A stretch of DNA of 64,000 nt from Mesostigma viride (taxonomy: Eukaryota > Streptophyta > Mesostigmatophyceae > Mesostigmatales > Mesostigmataceae), in the NCBI GenBank assembly GCA_009746045.1, contig RPFO01000080.1, positions 6,643,817 through 6,707,816 on the forward strand, in the 5' to 3' direction. The notes below the pieces were generated by a model that ran no database searches, had not been told where the DNA came from, and saw only the letters and a program-made list of their open reading frames with translations. This document shows positions 55,387-64,000 of the stretch, piece after piece. The position numbers and the translations under genes are program-made. Numbering within the stretch: the stretch's first letter is position 1; the number at the start of each line of letters is the position of its first letter.

Positions 55387-57203
55387 TTAGACAGCTTGCT
55401 GAGATGGGTCCATCAGAGACTGAAGAACCTTGTATTGCACTGCTGCCTTCTGCACTAGCTTGGTCAAAGCATCAGCAGGATTGTCAACCCCAGGGATATG
55501 CTCAATATTGGCCAAGGAGGACAACTCCTTAAGAAGGAGATAATCCAAGTCCCTACTTCTGGCCATCTGCCTGTGCACAAACTGCACCATCCCCATGGAG
55601 TCTGTTTTTAGAAGAGTGGTAACCTGAAGTGGCCAAGGAGTGTTAGAAGTCATCTGATGAAGCAACTCCTTCAGATAAAGGCTTGTGTGAATGCCTTCAC
55701 AAATAGCCCTGCATTCTGCCACATCACTGCTGACAGCCACCCGTTTGTGCAGGCGACTAAACCAGCTCACCAAACTCCCCAGGCCTTCCTGTCTGAGCAC
55801 AAAGAGCCCTGCAGCCCTGCCCCTGACCTTGGAGACCTGCCTGCTGTCCATTGAGCTATCCACATACAGCTCCATGCAAATGGGTTGTGATAAATCCACT
55901 GCAGACAACAGAATGCCAGATGAAGCCCTGACCTGATCAGCCACCTTGGCAGACCCTAGCTCCACCAGCATGTCATCAGGCAACCTGGCTATGACCATAA
56001 GATCTGGCCTGGAAATGCCTGCCACCCAAGCAACCATGCCCCTCACCATGGGGCACAGTGCCTGTGTGATGGTTGGAGGAAGCTTGCTAATGAGGGTCTC
56101 TTGATAATCATTGCCCCCCACCAGCAGCATACGCCACTCCCCCCCCTTCTTCACCAGTGTGGCCTCCATGCCCACAAACAGCAGAGGCTCATTCTCCACC
56201 TGCCATTGCTCCCTACCCAGAGGAAACTTGGAGATCAGCTCCTTAAGCCACGACGTGGGAGCTATCAGATGTAGGTCATCCCCGTGCAGCGAAGCATACA
56301 CTGGCAGGCCTTCCCATTGCCCCAGAAACAGACAGGGGTCTACAGGAGAGACCTTCAAGTTGCAATGTTCCTTCAGGAAACGGTTGAGAGTCTCCCTCCA
56401 GATTATTGGACTTGACCTCAGGCCCTCCAGGCCCTTGAGGATTTTAAGGAACTCCGTGTGGATGTCCCTTTTCCATACAGCAGGCACCCTAACATAGAAA
56501 GGCGTCTTGCCCTCCCACTTTTCCTGTGCCACATCTGCATCCCCTCCAGAAATGCCCTCTTGAAGTCTATCACCACTGAGCCATAGTCCAAGCCCTTGTT
56601 GAGAAGGCCTAGAAAGACACACAGCAGCAGCCTCCAAGTATCATGCAGCATGCCAGGGGTATACAACTCCTCAGCAGTGCACTCACCAGTACCCTTGAAC
56701 TCATTCAGCACTGGCCTGACATGTGGTACCTTGACCCCGTCCACCTCCTTCATCTTGATGACAAACTTGAGCTTGAGTAGACGTCGTGCAGGAGGCAGGT
56801 CATTGACAGGTTCCACGCATTTCTTGGAGATCCAGTCCTCCCCAGATTTAATCAGACCCAGTGTGACCTGGGGACACATAATGGGAGAGGACATGAGCTT
56901 CACCAGGCCTTGGTAGTTGATAGGGCTGTGTCCAGCAAGTGAGTGAGGACCAATGCCCAAACTGCTTGGATGACTAGCAGCTGGCAGTATGAGGTCATCA
57001 ACCAAGGGCTCCTGCCCCTGGCACACTTGCACACGCTTAACCGACCTGGTTACTGCACGTGATAGGTGAGTGGTCCTGAAATTAATCAGTGGGACCTGAC
57101 CAGCCCCTTCCTTAGTCAGGAGAGAGGACGTGATCACTACCCATCCTGGCATAGGAAATTCTGCCCCAGAAGAGCAGGTCCTTGATAGCCCTCCAAGACA
57201 CAA
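55387..57203 (-). pseudogene. pol: Reverse transcriptase and RNase H of the Copia-type element
   Basis: Two overlapping frames: 57203-56418 holds the RT N-terminus (FVIKMKEVDGVKVPHVRPVLNEF, VVIDFKRAFLEG, the copia MDVKTAFL equivalent). 56637-55387 holds the rest: WRETLNRFLKEH, SPVDPCLF and YASLHGDDLHLIA. The catalytic box is therefore HGDD where YVDD is usual. RNase H follows with YVDSSMDSR, SSDVAECRAI, LLKTDSMGMVQF and IPGVDNPADALTK. A frameshift near 56540 separates the two. The sequence order and motifs are Copia-type; the protein is quite diverged from the common plant lineages. Confidence 0.85.
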
Positions 57204-58810
57204 AAAGCAGTGTCCTGTCCAAGGATAGGAATGAATACCTCACCCAGTACCTTCACGTGTACCCCGCCACTGAAGTCAGACACAAACTGATAGCTGGGTT
57301 CAGACATGCTGTACCCTGCTGCAGCCCTGGTCCCAATGATGGAAACCTGAGAATTAGTGTCTACCTCTAAGGCAGTGTCCAGCCCCAGATTGCCATGCCA
57401 CCTGAGCTTGGCTACCTTGGGCTGCTTCTTGGCCCTTTGTAGAGCCCCAATCAATCCAGCCAAACTTGTCCCCCTGGGCTTGGTTAGTGCCTTGGGCTTG
57501 ACAGTTGACTCCCCAGCTGTTGACCTTGCAGCCTGTTCAACAAGTACCTCTGCAACCTGGCCAGGGCTGACAGATTCCCCTGCAACAGATGTGGTCGTTG
57601 CGTCAGTGATGTCACCTGGGACCTGAAAATCCTGCAGATCCTGTGAGCCTTGTGCCTGACTGCCCTCATTCATCAGGTTAGGCTTGACATATGACCAACT
57701 CAGCCGGTGTACATGCTTTGGTTCGTCCTCCATGCTGACCAAGCATGCGTGGCTAGCTTCATCAACCTGGGTAACCACCCCAGGACTCCAGCTACCACGT
57801 TTGCCATAAAGGCTAGGTTCCTTCCAAGCTAGGACCTTCTGACCCACTTGTGGCTCCAGCATCTTCCAACCCCGGTCCTTCTCCCTCAGCTTGGCAAAGG
57901 TGACATGTGCAGCATGTTTCCAGCCCTCCAGCACATGTGGTGGGCACAGGCCATGATATAGACCCATTGGGCTGACAGCAACTCCATCATAGTAGAAGTT
58001 AACCCTGCTGTTCAGCTGCTGCTCCACGTTCCTCAGCCATGCACTCCTGACAAGTGCAGGTGCAGACAAGGGTACCCAGTCTTCAGAGATGATCAATTTC
58101 TTGACCTCCTGGATTGCCCTCTCGATAGCACCCTGCTGCCCATGAGCCTCCCTAGGTGTAACCAGCAACTCAGGAAGGGTAGGATCACCCTTGAGATGCT
58201 GAAACTGCATGTCCACCTGGATCCTTGTGGTAGGAAACTTGGCTCTTACATTCTGCAGGGCAGCCAGCAAGTACCTGTTCTTCATAGAAGGTAAATGCTC
58301 CAGCACCTTGTATTTCGTGTACCTGTCCACGCACACCAACAGTTGCATGCCCCTGATGTGTTGGATATCACACTGCAGATCACCAATGCTCTGAGGTAGA
58401 GCTTTGGCATGTGATTTCCTGGGCTTGTTGGAGGACAACTGGCACTTACACCGTGAGGCAGCTTGCTGACACGCCTTAAGAAGGGGTGCCCTGCCCATAC
58501 GGAAGGCAAAGTTGTTTGACAGAGAAGTGGCATGCCCAAACATGTTGTGGATTCGGGCACCCAACTCCTGGTACACAGAGGAAGCAGTCCCTGGCACAGT
58601 CAGGACTGTGCTGTCAGGTTGTCCAGCATCACCATGCTGACTTCCATCCTGTTCTGACTCAGAGCCTGAGTCACCCTGCTCATGCCCAACACCTGGACCG
58701 CCAGCAGGGACCACATGCATACCACCAGAGGCCTTCACACCCCTCTGTGGTTGTACATTGGTTTCTCTCAAAATGAGAGGTCCACCCTCGTGCCCAGCAC
58801 GAGGATGCAT
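57137..58810 (-). CDS. pol (IN-PR): Integrase followed by aspartic protease, Copia-type element
   Basis: 557 codons. Residues about 85-125 hold a zinc-binding module (HNMFGH, C-rich CQQAASRCKC). The integrase core has LQCDIQH, then IQVDMQFQH and QGAIERAIQEVKK, giving the D, D, E triad, then SAWLRNVEQQLNSRVNFYYDG. After a Ser/Pro linker, residues about 467-557 look like a retroviral-type protease: LEVDTNSQVSIIG (DTN in place of DTG/DSG) and PALLGQNFL. The ORF ends at 57137 and overlaps the RT frame by about 65 bases. IN before PR is atypical. Confidence 0.78.
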   Translation of the reverse strand: MHPRAGHEGGPLILRETNVQPQRGVKASGGMHVVPAGGPGVGHEQGDSGSESEQDGSQHGDAGQPDSTVLTVPGTASSVYQELGARIHNMFGHATSLSNNFAFRMGRAPLLKACQQAASRCKCQLSSNKPRKSHAKALPQSIGDLQCDIQHIRGMQLLVCVDRYTKYKVLEHLPSMKNRYLLAALQNVRAKFPTTRIQVDMQFQHLKGDPTLPELLVTPREAHGQQGAIERAIQEVKKLIISEDWVPLSAPALVRSAWLRNVEQQLNSRVNFYYDGVAVSPMGLYHGLCPPHVLEGWKHAAHVTFAKLREKDRGWKMLEPQVGQKVLAWKEPSLYGKRGSWSPGVVTQVDEASHACLVSMEDEPKHVHRLSWSYVKPNLMNEGSQAQGSQDLQDFQVPGDITDATTTSVAGESVSPGQVAEVLVEQAARSTAGESTVKPKALTKPRGTSLAGLIGALQRAKKQPKVAKLRWHGNLGLDTALEVDTNSQVSIIGTRAAAGYSMSEPSYQFVSDFSGGVHVKVLGEVFIPILGQDTAFCVLEGYQGPALLGQNFLCQDG

Positions 58811-58998
58811 GGGTCAGACATTCTTACAGCTGCATCAGCTGTCAAGGACGTCTTCATAGGAACCTGTACCTCTCCAGGTGACCTGGGGCCACACTGAACC
58901 TGGAGATCACCCTCTTGTTGCCCAGATATAAAATCTGCATTGGAGCACCTGGCCTCCCCCTTGGGTGAATTAAGGTGTGTAGGGGTTGCCTCAGACAG
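58811..58998 (-). other. Linker between gag and integrase frames
   Basis: Open in a third frame (SNADFISGQQEGDLQVQ, PMKTSLTADAAVRMSDPCILVLGTRVD). It shows no protease DSG/DTG motif, which supports the protease lying after integrase. Confidence 0.45.
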
Positions 58999-60114
58999 TC
59001 ACTGCTCCTTGTTGTCTTCTTGCTGACTGCCCTTTGAAGGCTGGCCTGCCTGGGACTTGTTGTTGTTCTTCTTGTTGTTGTTGTTGTTATTCTTGTTGCT
59101 GCCCTGGCCCTGGGACTTCTTGAAGCTGGGACACTCCTTCTTGATGTGCCCCCACCCCTTGCACAGGTAGCATTGTATCTTGGACTTGCCCTGGCCACTG
59201 CCCCCATTGTCAGACGCGTTGCCCTGCTTGGGCTGACCACCCACCCGCCTGAACACCGACTTGGAGTGTGACCTCCTGTCAGAATCAGGTGAATGATCTC
59301 CCTTGCGCTTGTTATGGTTGCCCCTACGCCCTCCTTGGCTTCGGTCAGCCTCAGACGTCTTGGAGCCACCCTGGGTACGCCCGCCTGCCTGGGTAGCCTT
59401 CACTGCTGGCACTCCACCCTCAAACAGCTCCTCTGCCTCGAGTGCTTGTTTAATGATGACCTTGTAGGCCTTCAGGGTAGAGTGTGGGGCACACATGACT
59501 TTTAAGGAGCCACGTGTCGCCTTATCCAGCCCAGAAACCTTGAGCCAGTTGGTTAGGGCTATGTTATCAGCGACATTAAAGCCGTGAGCCCTGCCCTCCT
59601 CAACCATCTTACAATAGTTGAGAAAGTTCTGGATCAGGTCCCCCTTGACCTCCCACCCTTGATACTTGTCCTGCCAATGGATGCCGACCTTCTTGCGTTG
59701 GTCTCCAGCAGCTCCTTCAGCTCAGCCACGTACAGTGCCCAGGCCTTATTGGCCTTTTGCACTCCCTGGTTAGGTCCTTAATCTGGTCAGTACACTTGCC
59801 AAAAGTGCTACTGCCTATCCAGATTTGATAGTAATTTGTACCACCGTACAAGCTAGGGAACCCTTCCAATCCTCCACAAACTCTTCAGCCTGCTTAGGCT
59901 TGGAGTCTGAGGTTACAGGCTGCAACTGATTGACAATTAAAAGACCCTGTGTGGTAAGATCAAAGCCATGAATAGCTTGTGCATTATTATTATTGTGAGG
60001 AAGGTTGGTAATCTCTCCGGTAAGCCCCACGTCATCTACGTGAGCGGTTCCACTACCAGCACCCCCATTATTATTCCCACTGGCTGGACCCTTGCTACGG
60101 CGTCCCTCAGCCAT
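58999..60114 (-). pseudogene. gag: gag of the Copia-type element
   Basis: Starts with MAEGRRSKGPASGNNNGG at 60114. Frameshifts between about 59815 and 59610 interrupt the first part. The gag domain (KVGIHWQDKY...LIQNFLNYCKMVEEGRAHGFNVADN) leads to a 202-codon open frame with a basic, Gly/Asn-rich region. The CCHC knuckle CYLCKGWGHIKKEC lies near 59170-59130. The C-terminus has an Asn/Lys run (NKNNNNNNKKNNNK). It would package the RNA in virus-like particles. Confidence 0.75.
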
Positions 60115-60284
60115 CCTGCACTACCAGCTATTCAAAGAACACCTTAACAAAGCAGCAGAAAATATGTACAAAATTTTTGTGTCGCCACTGCCGCCTGCGC
60201 CGGTGTCGCTGCCGCCCCCGCGAATTGCCGCTGAAAATTCGACAAAAAAAATGTCGACGAGTACTGCAAAGAAAATTAGGCCGA

Positions 60285-60994
60285 CTAGTAGTCAAGGCCC
60301 CTGAAGTCGCAGTACGTGTATACGAACTCACGATCCTCCATATCCAGCTCCGGACCTGCACCGGTATGAATTAAAACCGGTGTGCTCCCCGCCGCGTAAG
60401 TTGCGACGCGCCGACGCGCGACGAGGCGCAGAGGATGTGTAAAGATCGTCAATAATTCCCACCCCGCGGGAATCCACTCTCGCACAGAGGCGAGAAATGC
60501 CACCAGGTTAATTAAAACCTGGCGCTCACGACTGCGTACGCCGCGAGTGAGCAGCGATAGCAGCGCAAGATCTTGAAACAAATTTGTTGACACCGCCGGC
60601 GCGCCCCCCGTGCGTAGCGATGCCCAGTTTTGCAGGTTTCTCTGGTAACCGGTGAGTGAAGAGAGGACGTTGTCCAACTCCTCAATGGCAGTCGTGACTT
60701 CGGTCACCGACCGCAAACCTCCCCGCACCTGGACCGTAAATGTCGATAAAATGTTTCGAATCTGGTCCAACAGGTTGCGGATTGCCGGCACCAGTGCTGG
60801 CAAATCGGGGTCCTCGGGGTTATCCCCGAGCAATGGTGAGCTGCGCGCTGCTGACGATGAAGCTCGTCGAGCGAGATCGTAACTTCGTCGAGCAATTGCT
60901 GCCACGACGGCGCAGTCGGTCTTGACGAAGAACCAGCCGGCGGAGCGGCTATTTCCTCGTCATCGGGAATCCGAAATTCTTCAGAATTTGGCAT
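60285..60994 (-). CDS. Extra 5' ORF of the Copia-type element, function unknown
   Basis: Begins 23 nt after the 5' LTR with MPNSEEFRIPDDEEIAAPP (60994, first frame) and continues in a second frame from about 60905 to the TAG before 60285. About 230 residues if joined by one indel. It is predicted largely helical (IRNLLDQIRNILSTFTVQVRGG, VTTAIEELDNVLSSL) with no Cys/His motif. I do not recognise it. It could be a separate accessory protein or an N-terminal gag extension, since a stop separates it from the gag ATG at 60114. Confidence 0.5.
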
Positions 60995-61017
60995 CTTTTT
61001 ACAGAGCGTGTAATACG

Positions 61018-61634
61018 AGTTGTGAGGGTGAGAATGCCACGAATTCCGCCATGGTTCTTGCAGGAAGTTGCCTTTATTAATAACAAGGAAACACAGACGT
61101 AAGTCACGTCACTTCCAAGACTGCACGCAGCACAGACGACAGGGTCGCAGTGCCAAGAGAACGTGCACGCAAGAACTAGCGTCCCGGTGTGACCAAGTCA
61201 CTCATATAGCTTGCTAGGGACGCGTCCAAGTATTCAGCTGCACTGTCACAGCTGAACTGTCAATCAATTGATTACACAGACTCTGGCACGCCTTTGGCGC
61301 GCAGATCTATCAATTGTCCATACGGCTAGTCCTGTGGACCTATCCGTACACTAGTCAGCATCAATTGTCTCATAGGTCCTGGCGCGCTACAGCACGCCTA
61401 CCTATCAATTGACCATCAAGTCCTGTACAAGTCCTGTCAACGTCCTGCGGACTATCAAAGTGACACTTGTACATCCTGTGTCCGTACGCGCCCACAGTGG
61501 CGCGCCGGGTACTGTCGGCACAGCCTAGGAAACGTCATAACTTTTACGTTCCTTAACCAAATGAGGCGTTCAAGGTGCCGTTGGAAAGAGCGTAACAATC
61601 TCTATCCATCTAACGTAAATCCTTTACGTTAACT
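61018..61634 (-). repeat. 5' LTR of the Copia-type element
   Basis: 617 bp, essentially identical to 53820-54436. The 23 bases after it on the minus strand (CGTATTACACGCTCTG) do not start with TGG, so the primer site is not the usual tRNA 3' end. Confidence 0.93.
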
Positions 61635-61639
61635 GAATC

Positions 61640-62204
61640 GGCTAGAATAGGAAAGTGCCTAGGAATAGATTCGGCTAGTCGCCGATGCTAGAACGTTGTT
61701 CATCGCCTTCCACTCTCTTTTACGCTTGGATGTATATGCCTATGTTTAGACCCTTGTGGTTGGTGTTGTACCCCACAGCAGGAGTTCCTCGGCTACGGCG
61801 TTGGTCATCGACGACCATTTGGGCGCCATCTTTCAACGACTCCCATATCAGTGTCTACTATTGCCTATGAAACCTGATCGGTCTTCCCCTACCCCTGCCT
61901 TCAAGGTACAAGGTAACCCTACTGATACCCCTAAGGTTAGGGCTGCCCAGCAACGGGCCAGTGAGCCAATACGTCCTCCCCCTGTCACTATACTTCTACC
62001 CTTCCTGCAGCCCCTACCTCTGGTGCTGTACCCCCAAGACGTTCTTTTCCTGCTCCTCTTGCTCGCCCTTCGGTAGATAGCCTTGTTTTGGTTTCACTAC
62101 CTCCATCTCCCCCTCGTCCTACGGTGTCATCCTCCTCTAGTGTAGATACTCCTCTCACCTTAGAGTTTGGCTCCCTATCCATTACTGTTATTAAAAAGGA
62201 TTGA
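61640..62204 (+). pseudogene. Remnant of the first ORF of Gypsy G3
   Basis: Only the C-terminal tail is clearly homologous to the G2 hybrid-binding ORF: SSSSVDTPLTLEFGSLSITV-KKD, ending at TGA 62202-62204. The preceding 450 bases are Pro/Ser-rich in changing frames, and the YYVV/W/KKF domain was not found. It was either lost or has diverged beyond recognition in this copy. Confidence 0.55.
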
Positions 62205-62323
62205 TTTTACTTGTTTTCCTCTCTTAGGACATTAAAAGTTTTTCCTTTTTGCTTTCCTTGCTTTAAATTAGGGCGTTGTCCTCCTCCTTATTGCAACCTT
62301 AATTGTTTTTCCTCAAACTGAAC

Positions 62324-63848
62324 ATGGATCTAGTGGGTGGAGAGATGTCACCTATACCTACCACTAATAATTCTAATAATGCCAACAACAACAATAATAA
62401 TAATAATAATAATAACAATCGTCGTCCCTCTGTCACCCCTCCTACCTATGAACAACGTATGCAAGTCAGATTTAGTGATGACCCTTCCCTTACCTTGAAC
62501 CAGGCCCCTGCCCCTCTTGCAACCTTGGCTCAACCCCCCAGCAGGTCCTCACTAACTAACAATGTTTCTAGGCCTCCTTCCCACTCTGTGCCTTCCATGC
62601 CTGCTTTTAACACGGGTCGTACCTCTGCCCCTGTCGGCCCCTCTGGGCGCCCTAGTGCAGTTCCATTTTACCCACCTGCTTCCTGGTCCTACCCTGAGAC
62701 GGCCTATGAGGCAGCCCAGGTCCCTACCCGTGTGGCTGATTTAGAAGTAATAGTGATTTCAGCACCATGCCCCTAGATGATAGAAATTATGATCATTTTG
62801 CCTACTCCTCTCTTCGTGAGCAATATACTGTTCCTTTCTCCTATGGGCACCAGTCTGAAACGGTGGCCCCTTCTCGACCCCTACCCAAAACCTTTCCTCT
62901 TCCTTCCTTCTATCCCGCTTATGTAGCAGTGGAAGATAGTGGCCATATGGGAAAAACTGACTCTTCGAATCCCCCTAAGCCTCCTGCTCTTCCCCTCTTT
63001 GCTAACCTTCCCAATTAGCTGGATGTCAAGTCTACCCCTCAACAGCTTTTCACTTTTATTATGTTGCTTACCCAGAACACAGAGTCGTGGCAGAATCATA
63101 ATAGATGGCGTCTCTCTGATGCTGTTTTAGTCCCTCACTATCTTACTACCTGTATTACCCCTGAGCTTGCCAACCTCATCCAGTGTGAATCCTTGGCCTC
63201 TCATGCCTACCCTAACTCAGTAGCAGGATTGTTTTAGCGGTTAGAGAGCCATTTAGTTCCTCCTGATGCAGATTGGCAGGATAGATTAGCCTTTGGTACT
63301 TTGCAGCAAGGTACTAAACCGTTTAAGGAATATATGAAAGAACTTGATGCACAGATGGTACGAATTAGGGATTTGTCGGGCGCAGAAGTACGTGCTCGTT
63401 TCCTTCAAGGCCTCAGTAGACCCTTATTACGTGAGGTAAAACGCCAGTTCTCTGCCTACCGTTTCACTGATCTGCCCCTCAAGCATGTGCGACAACGTCT
63501 ATTAAAGAGTAGCAGATTTCTTTACCACTCCTCTTCCTACCCATCTCCTCCGTGTTGCTGATTGCATGTATGCTCATGCTCCTTTGTGTACTAGGGTTCA
63601 TAACCTTGTCCTCACTCCTGAAGAAGAATAGGCATATGTAGAAGAATTCGATATTTGCGTTACAGATATATCTGCATTGGATGTGTCTCACATCTCGTGT
63701 TATCATTGTCATGAGGTGGGCCATCTTAAGGCGGAGTGCCCCAAGTTCCTTTCTGGTGCTCCCCCTCATCCCGATGCTCGCCCTCCTCGTACCCCTCAGC
63801 GTGCTCCTATTCGTCCCACTCCAGGACGCATTCCCTCAGCTACCCTGT
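62324..63848 (+). pseudogene. gag: gag of Gypsy G3 (broken)
   Basis: ATG at 62324 (MDLVGGEMSPIPTTNN, then an Asn run). It then matches the G1/G2 gag through the Pro-rich region, the gag domain and the zinc knuckle CYHCHEVGHLKAEC (about 63697-63738). It is broken by a one-base loss near 62748, a TAG at 63016-63018, a TAG at 63235-63237 and a rearranged stretch at 63500-63640. Homology ends near 63848, after FRPTPGRIPSAT-like sequence. Confidence 0.8.
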
Positions 63849-64000
63849 TAAAGGCATGTGTGATTATTATGGGGACTTAAATTAATAATTTGTAGGTGGT
63901 GAATCATTGCCAACTTAAGCGTCAGGAGCCAGGAAAATTATTTATTACGTCCATATGGTGTGGCTTTCCATGGCTACCTCAAGGTAGCGTGAACATTGGT
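63849..64000. other. Unassigned sequence at the window end
   Basis: Gypsy homology stops at about 63848. The remaining 150 bases show nothing recognisable. Confidence 0.5.

Larger units (their letters stand above)
53815..61639 (-). mobile_element. Complete Copia-type element, minus strand, GAATC target duplication
   Basis: 53820-61634 (7,815 bp), flanked by GAATC at 53815-53819 and 61635-61639. It has two 617-bp LTRs that look essentially identical, so insertion is recent. The order on the minus strand is 5' LTR, extra ORF, gag with CCHC knuckle, integrase, protease, RT, RNase H, 3' UTR, polypurine tract and 3' LTR. Protease after integrase is not the usual Copia order. One-base frameshifts occur in several places. 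Confidence 0.93.
52777..63850 (+). mobile_element. Third Gypsy element G3, split by a nested Copia-type element
   Basis: 5' LTR, primer site and leader at 52777-53819. After the nested element (53820-61634) the sequence continues at 61640 with the end of the first ORF and gag. It breaks off in the gag C-terminus near 63850 into unrelated sequence. It is a diverged member of the G1/G2 family. Confidence 0.85.

Overview
This is a repeat-dominated stretch of a nuclear genome, most likely from a chlorophycean (volvocine-type) green alga. The reasons are GTGCGT-type splice donors, host exons of a class III nucleotidyl cyclase and a DUF1499 protein, a TGTAA candidate polyadenylation signal, and the mixture of chromodomain Ty3/Gypsy, Copia-type and restriction-like-endonuclease (RLE) LINE elements. 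The species cannot be named from the sequence. Nothing looks like a bacterial operon, apart from about 1 kb (19.4-20.4 kb) with a prokaryote-like feel.

Layout: (1) 1-13168: two partial copies of one Ty3/Gypsy family joined across a 25-N gap (4263-4287). The second copy carries a solo Copia LTR (11621-12236) and ends in an LTR at 12596-13168. (2) 13169-16310: two in-phase exons of a host adenylate/guanylate cyclase gene, with a 2.1 kb intron holding a terminal-inverted-repeat element and a 12-bp minisatellite. (3) 16311-22177: a minus-strand RLE LINE with a 13-bp target duplication. It is interrupted by a tandem pair of elements (18628-20750) that left no target duplication. A second, 5'-truncated RLE LINE follows on the plus strand (22195-22909). 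(4) 22968-33791: a complete Ty3/Gypsy element with nearly identical LTRs and a GCACA duplication. (5) 33792-44128: degenerate RLE and RTE-like LINEs, plus many 3' fragments of one LINE with a hairpin and a (TTAA)n tail. (6) 45580-48101: minus-strand exons of a DUF1499 gene, with minisatellites in the introns. (7) 50637-52776: a pogo-like inverted-repeat element, a long palindrome, microsatellite-tailed retroposons and an L1-like RT fragment. (8) 52777-63850: a third Gypsy copy split by a complete minus-strand Copia-type element (53820-61634, duplication GAATC).

The most interesting system is the Gypsy family. Besides gag and a chromodomain pol, it has a small ORF with an RNase H1-type hybrid-binding (viroplasmin-like) domain before gag, and a large orphan GC-rich ORF after integrase. 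A consensus splice donor lies just before the small ORF (24061-24068), and a polypyrimidine/CAG acceptor lies 5 nt before the orphan ORF (30511-30529, conserved at 9261-9279). This suggests a spliced subgenomic mRNA, laid out like retroviral env. The Copia-type element is also odd: integrase precedes protease, its LTRs end AGTT...AACT, and it has an extra 5' ORF. Many ORFs are broken by single-base homopolymer indels that differ between copies, so part of the damage may be assembly error.
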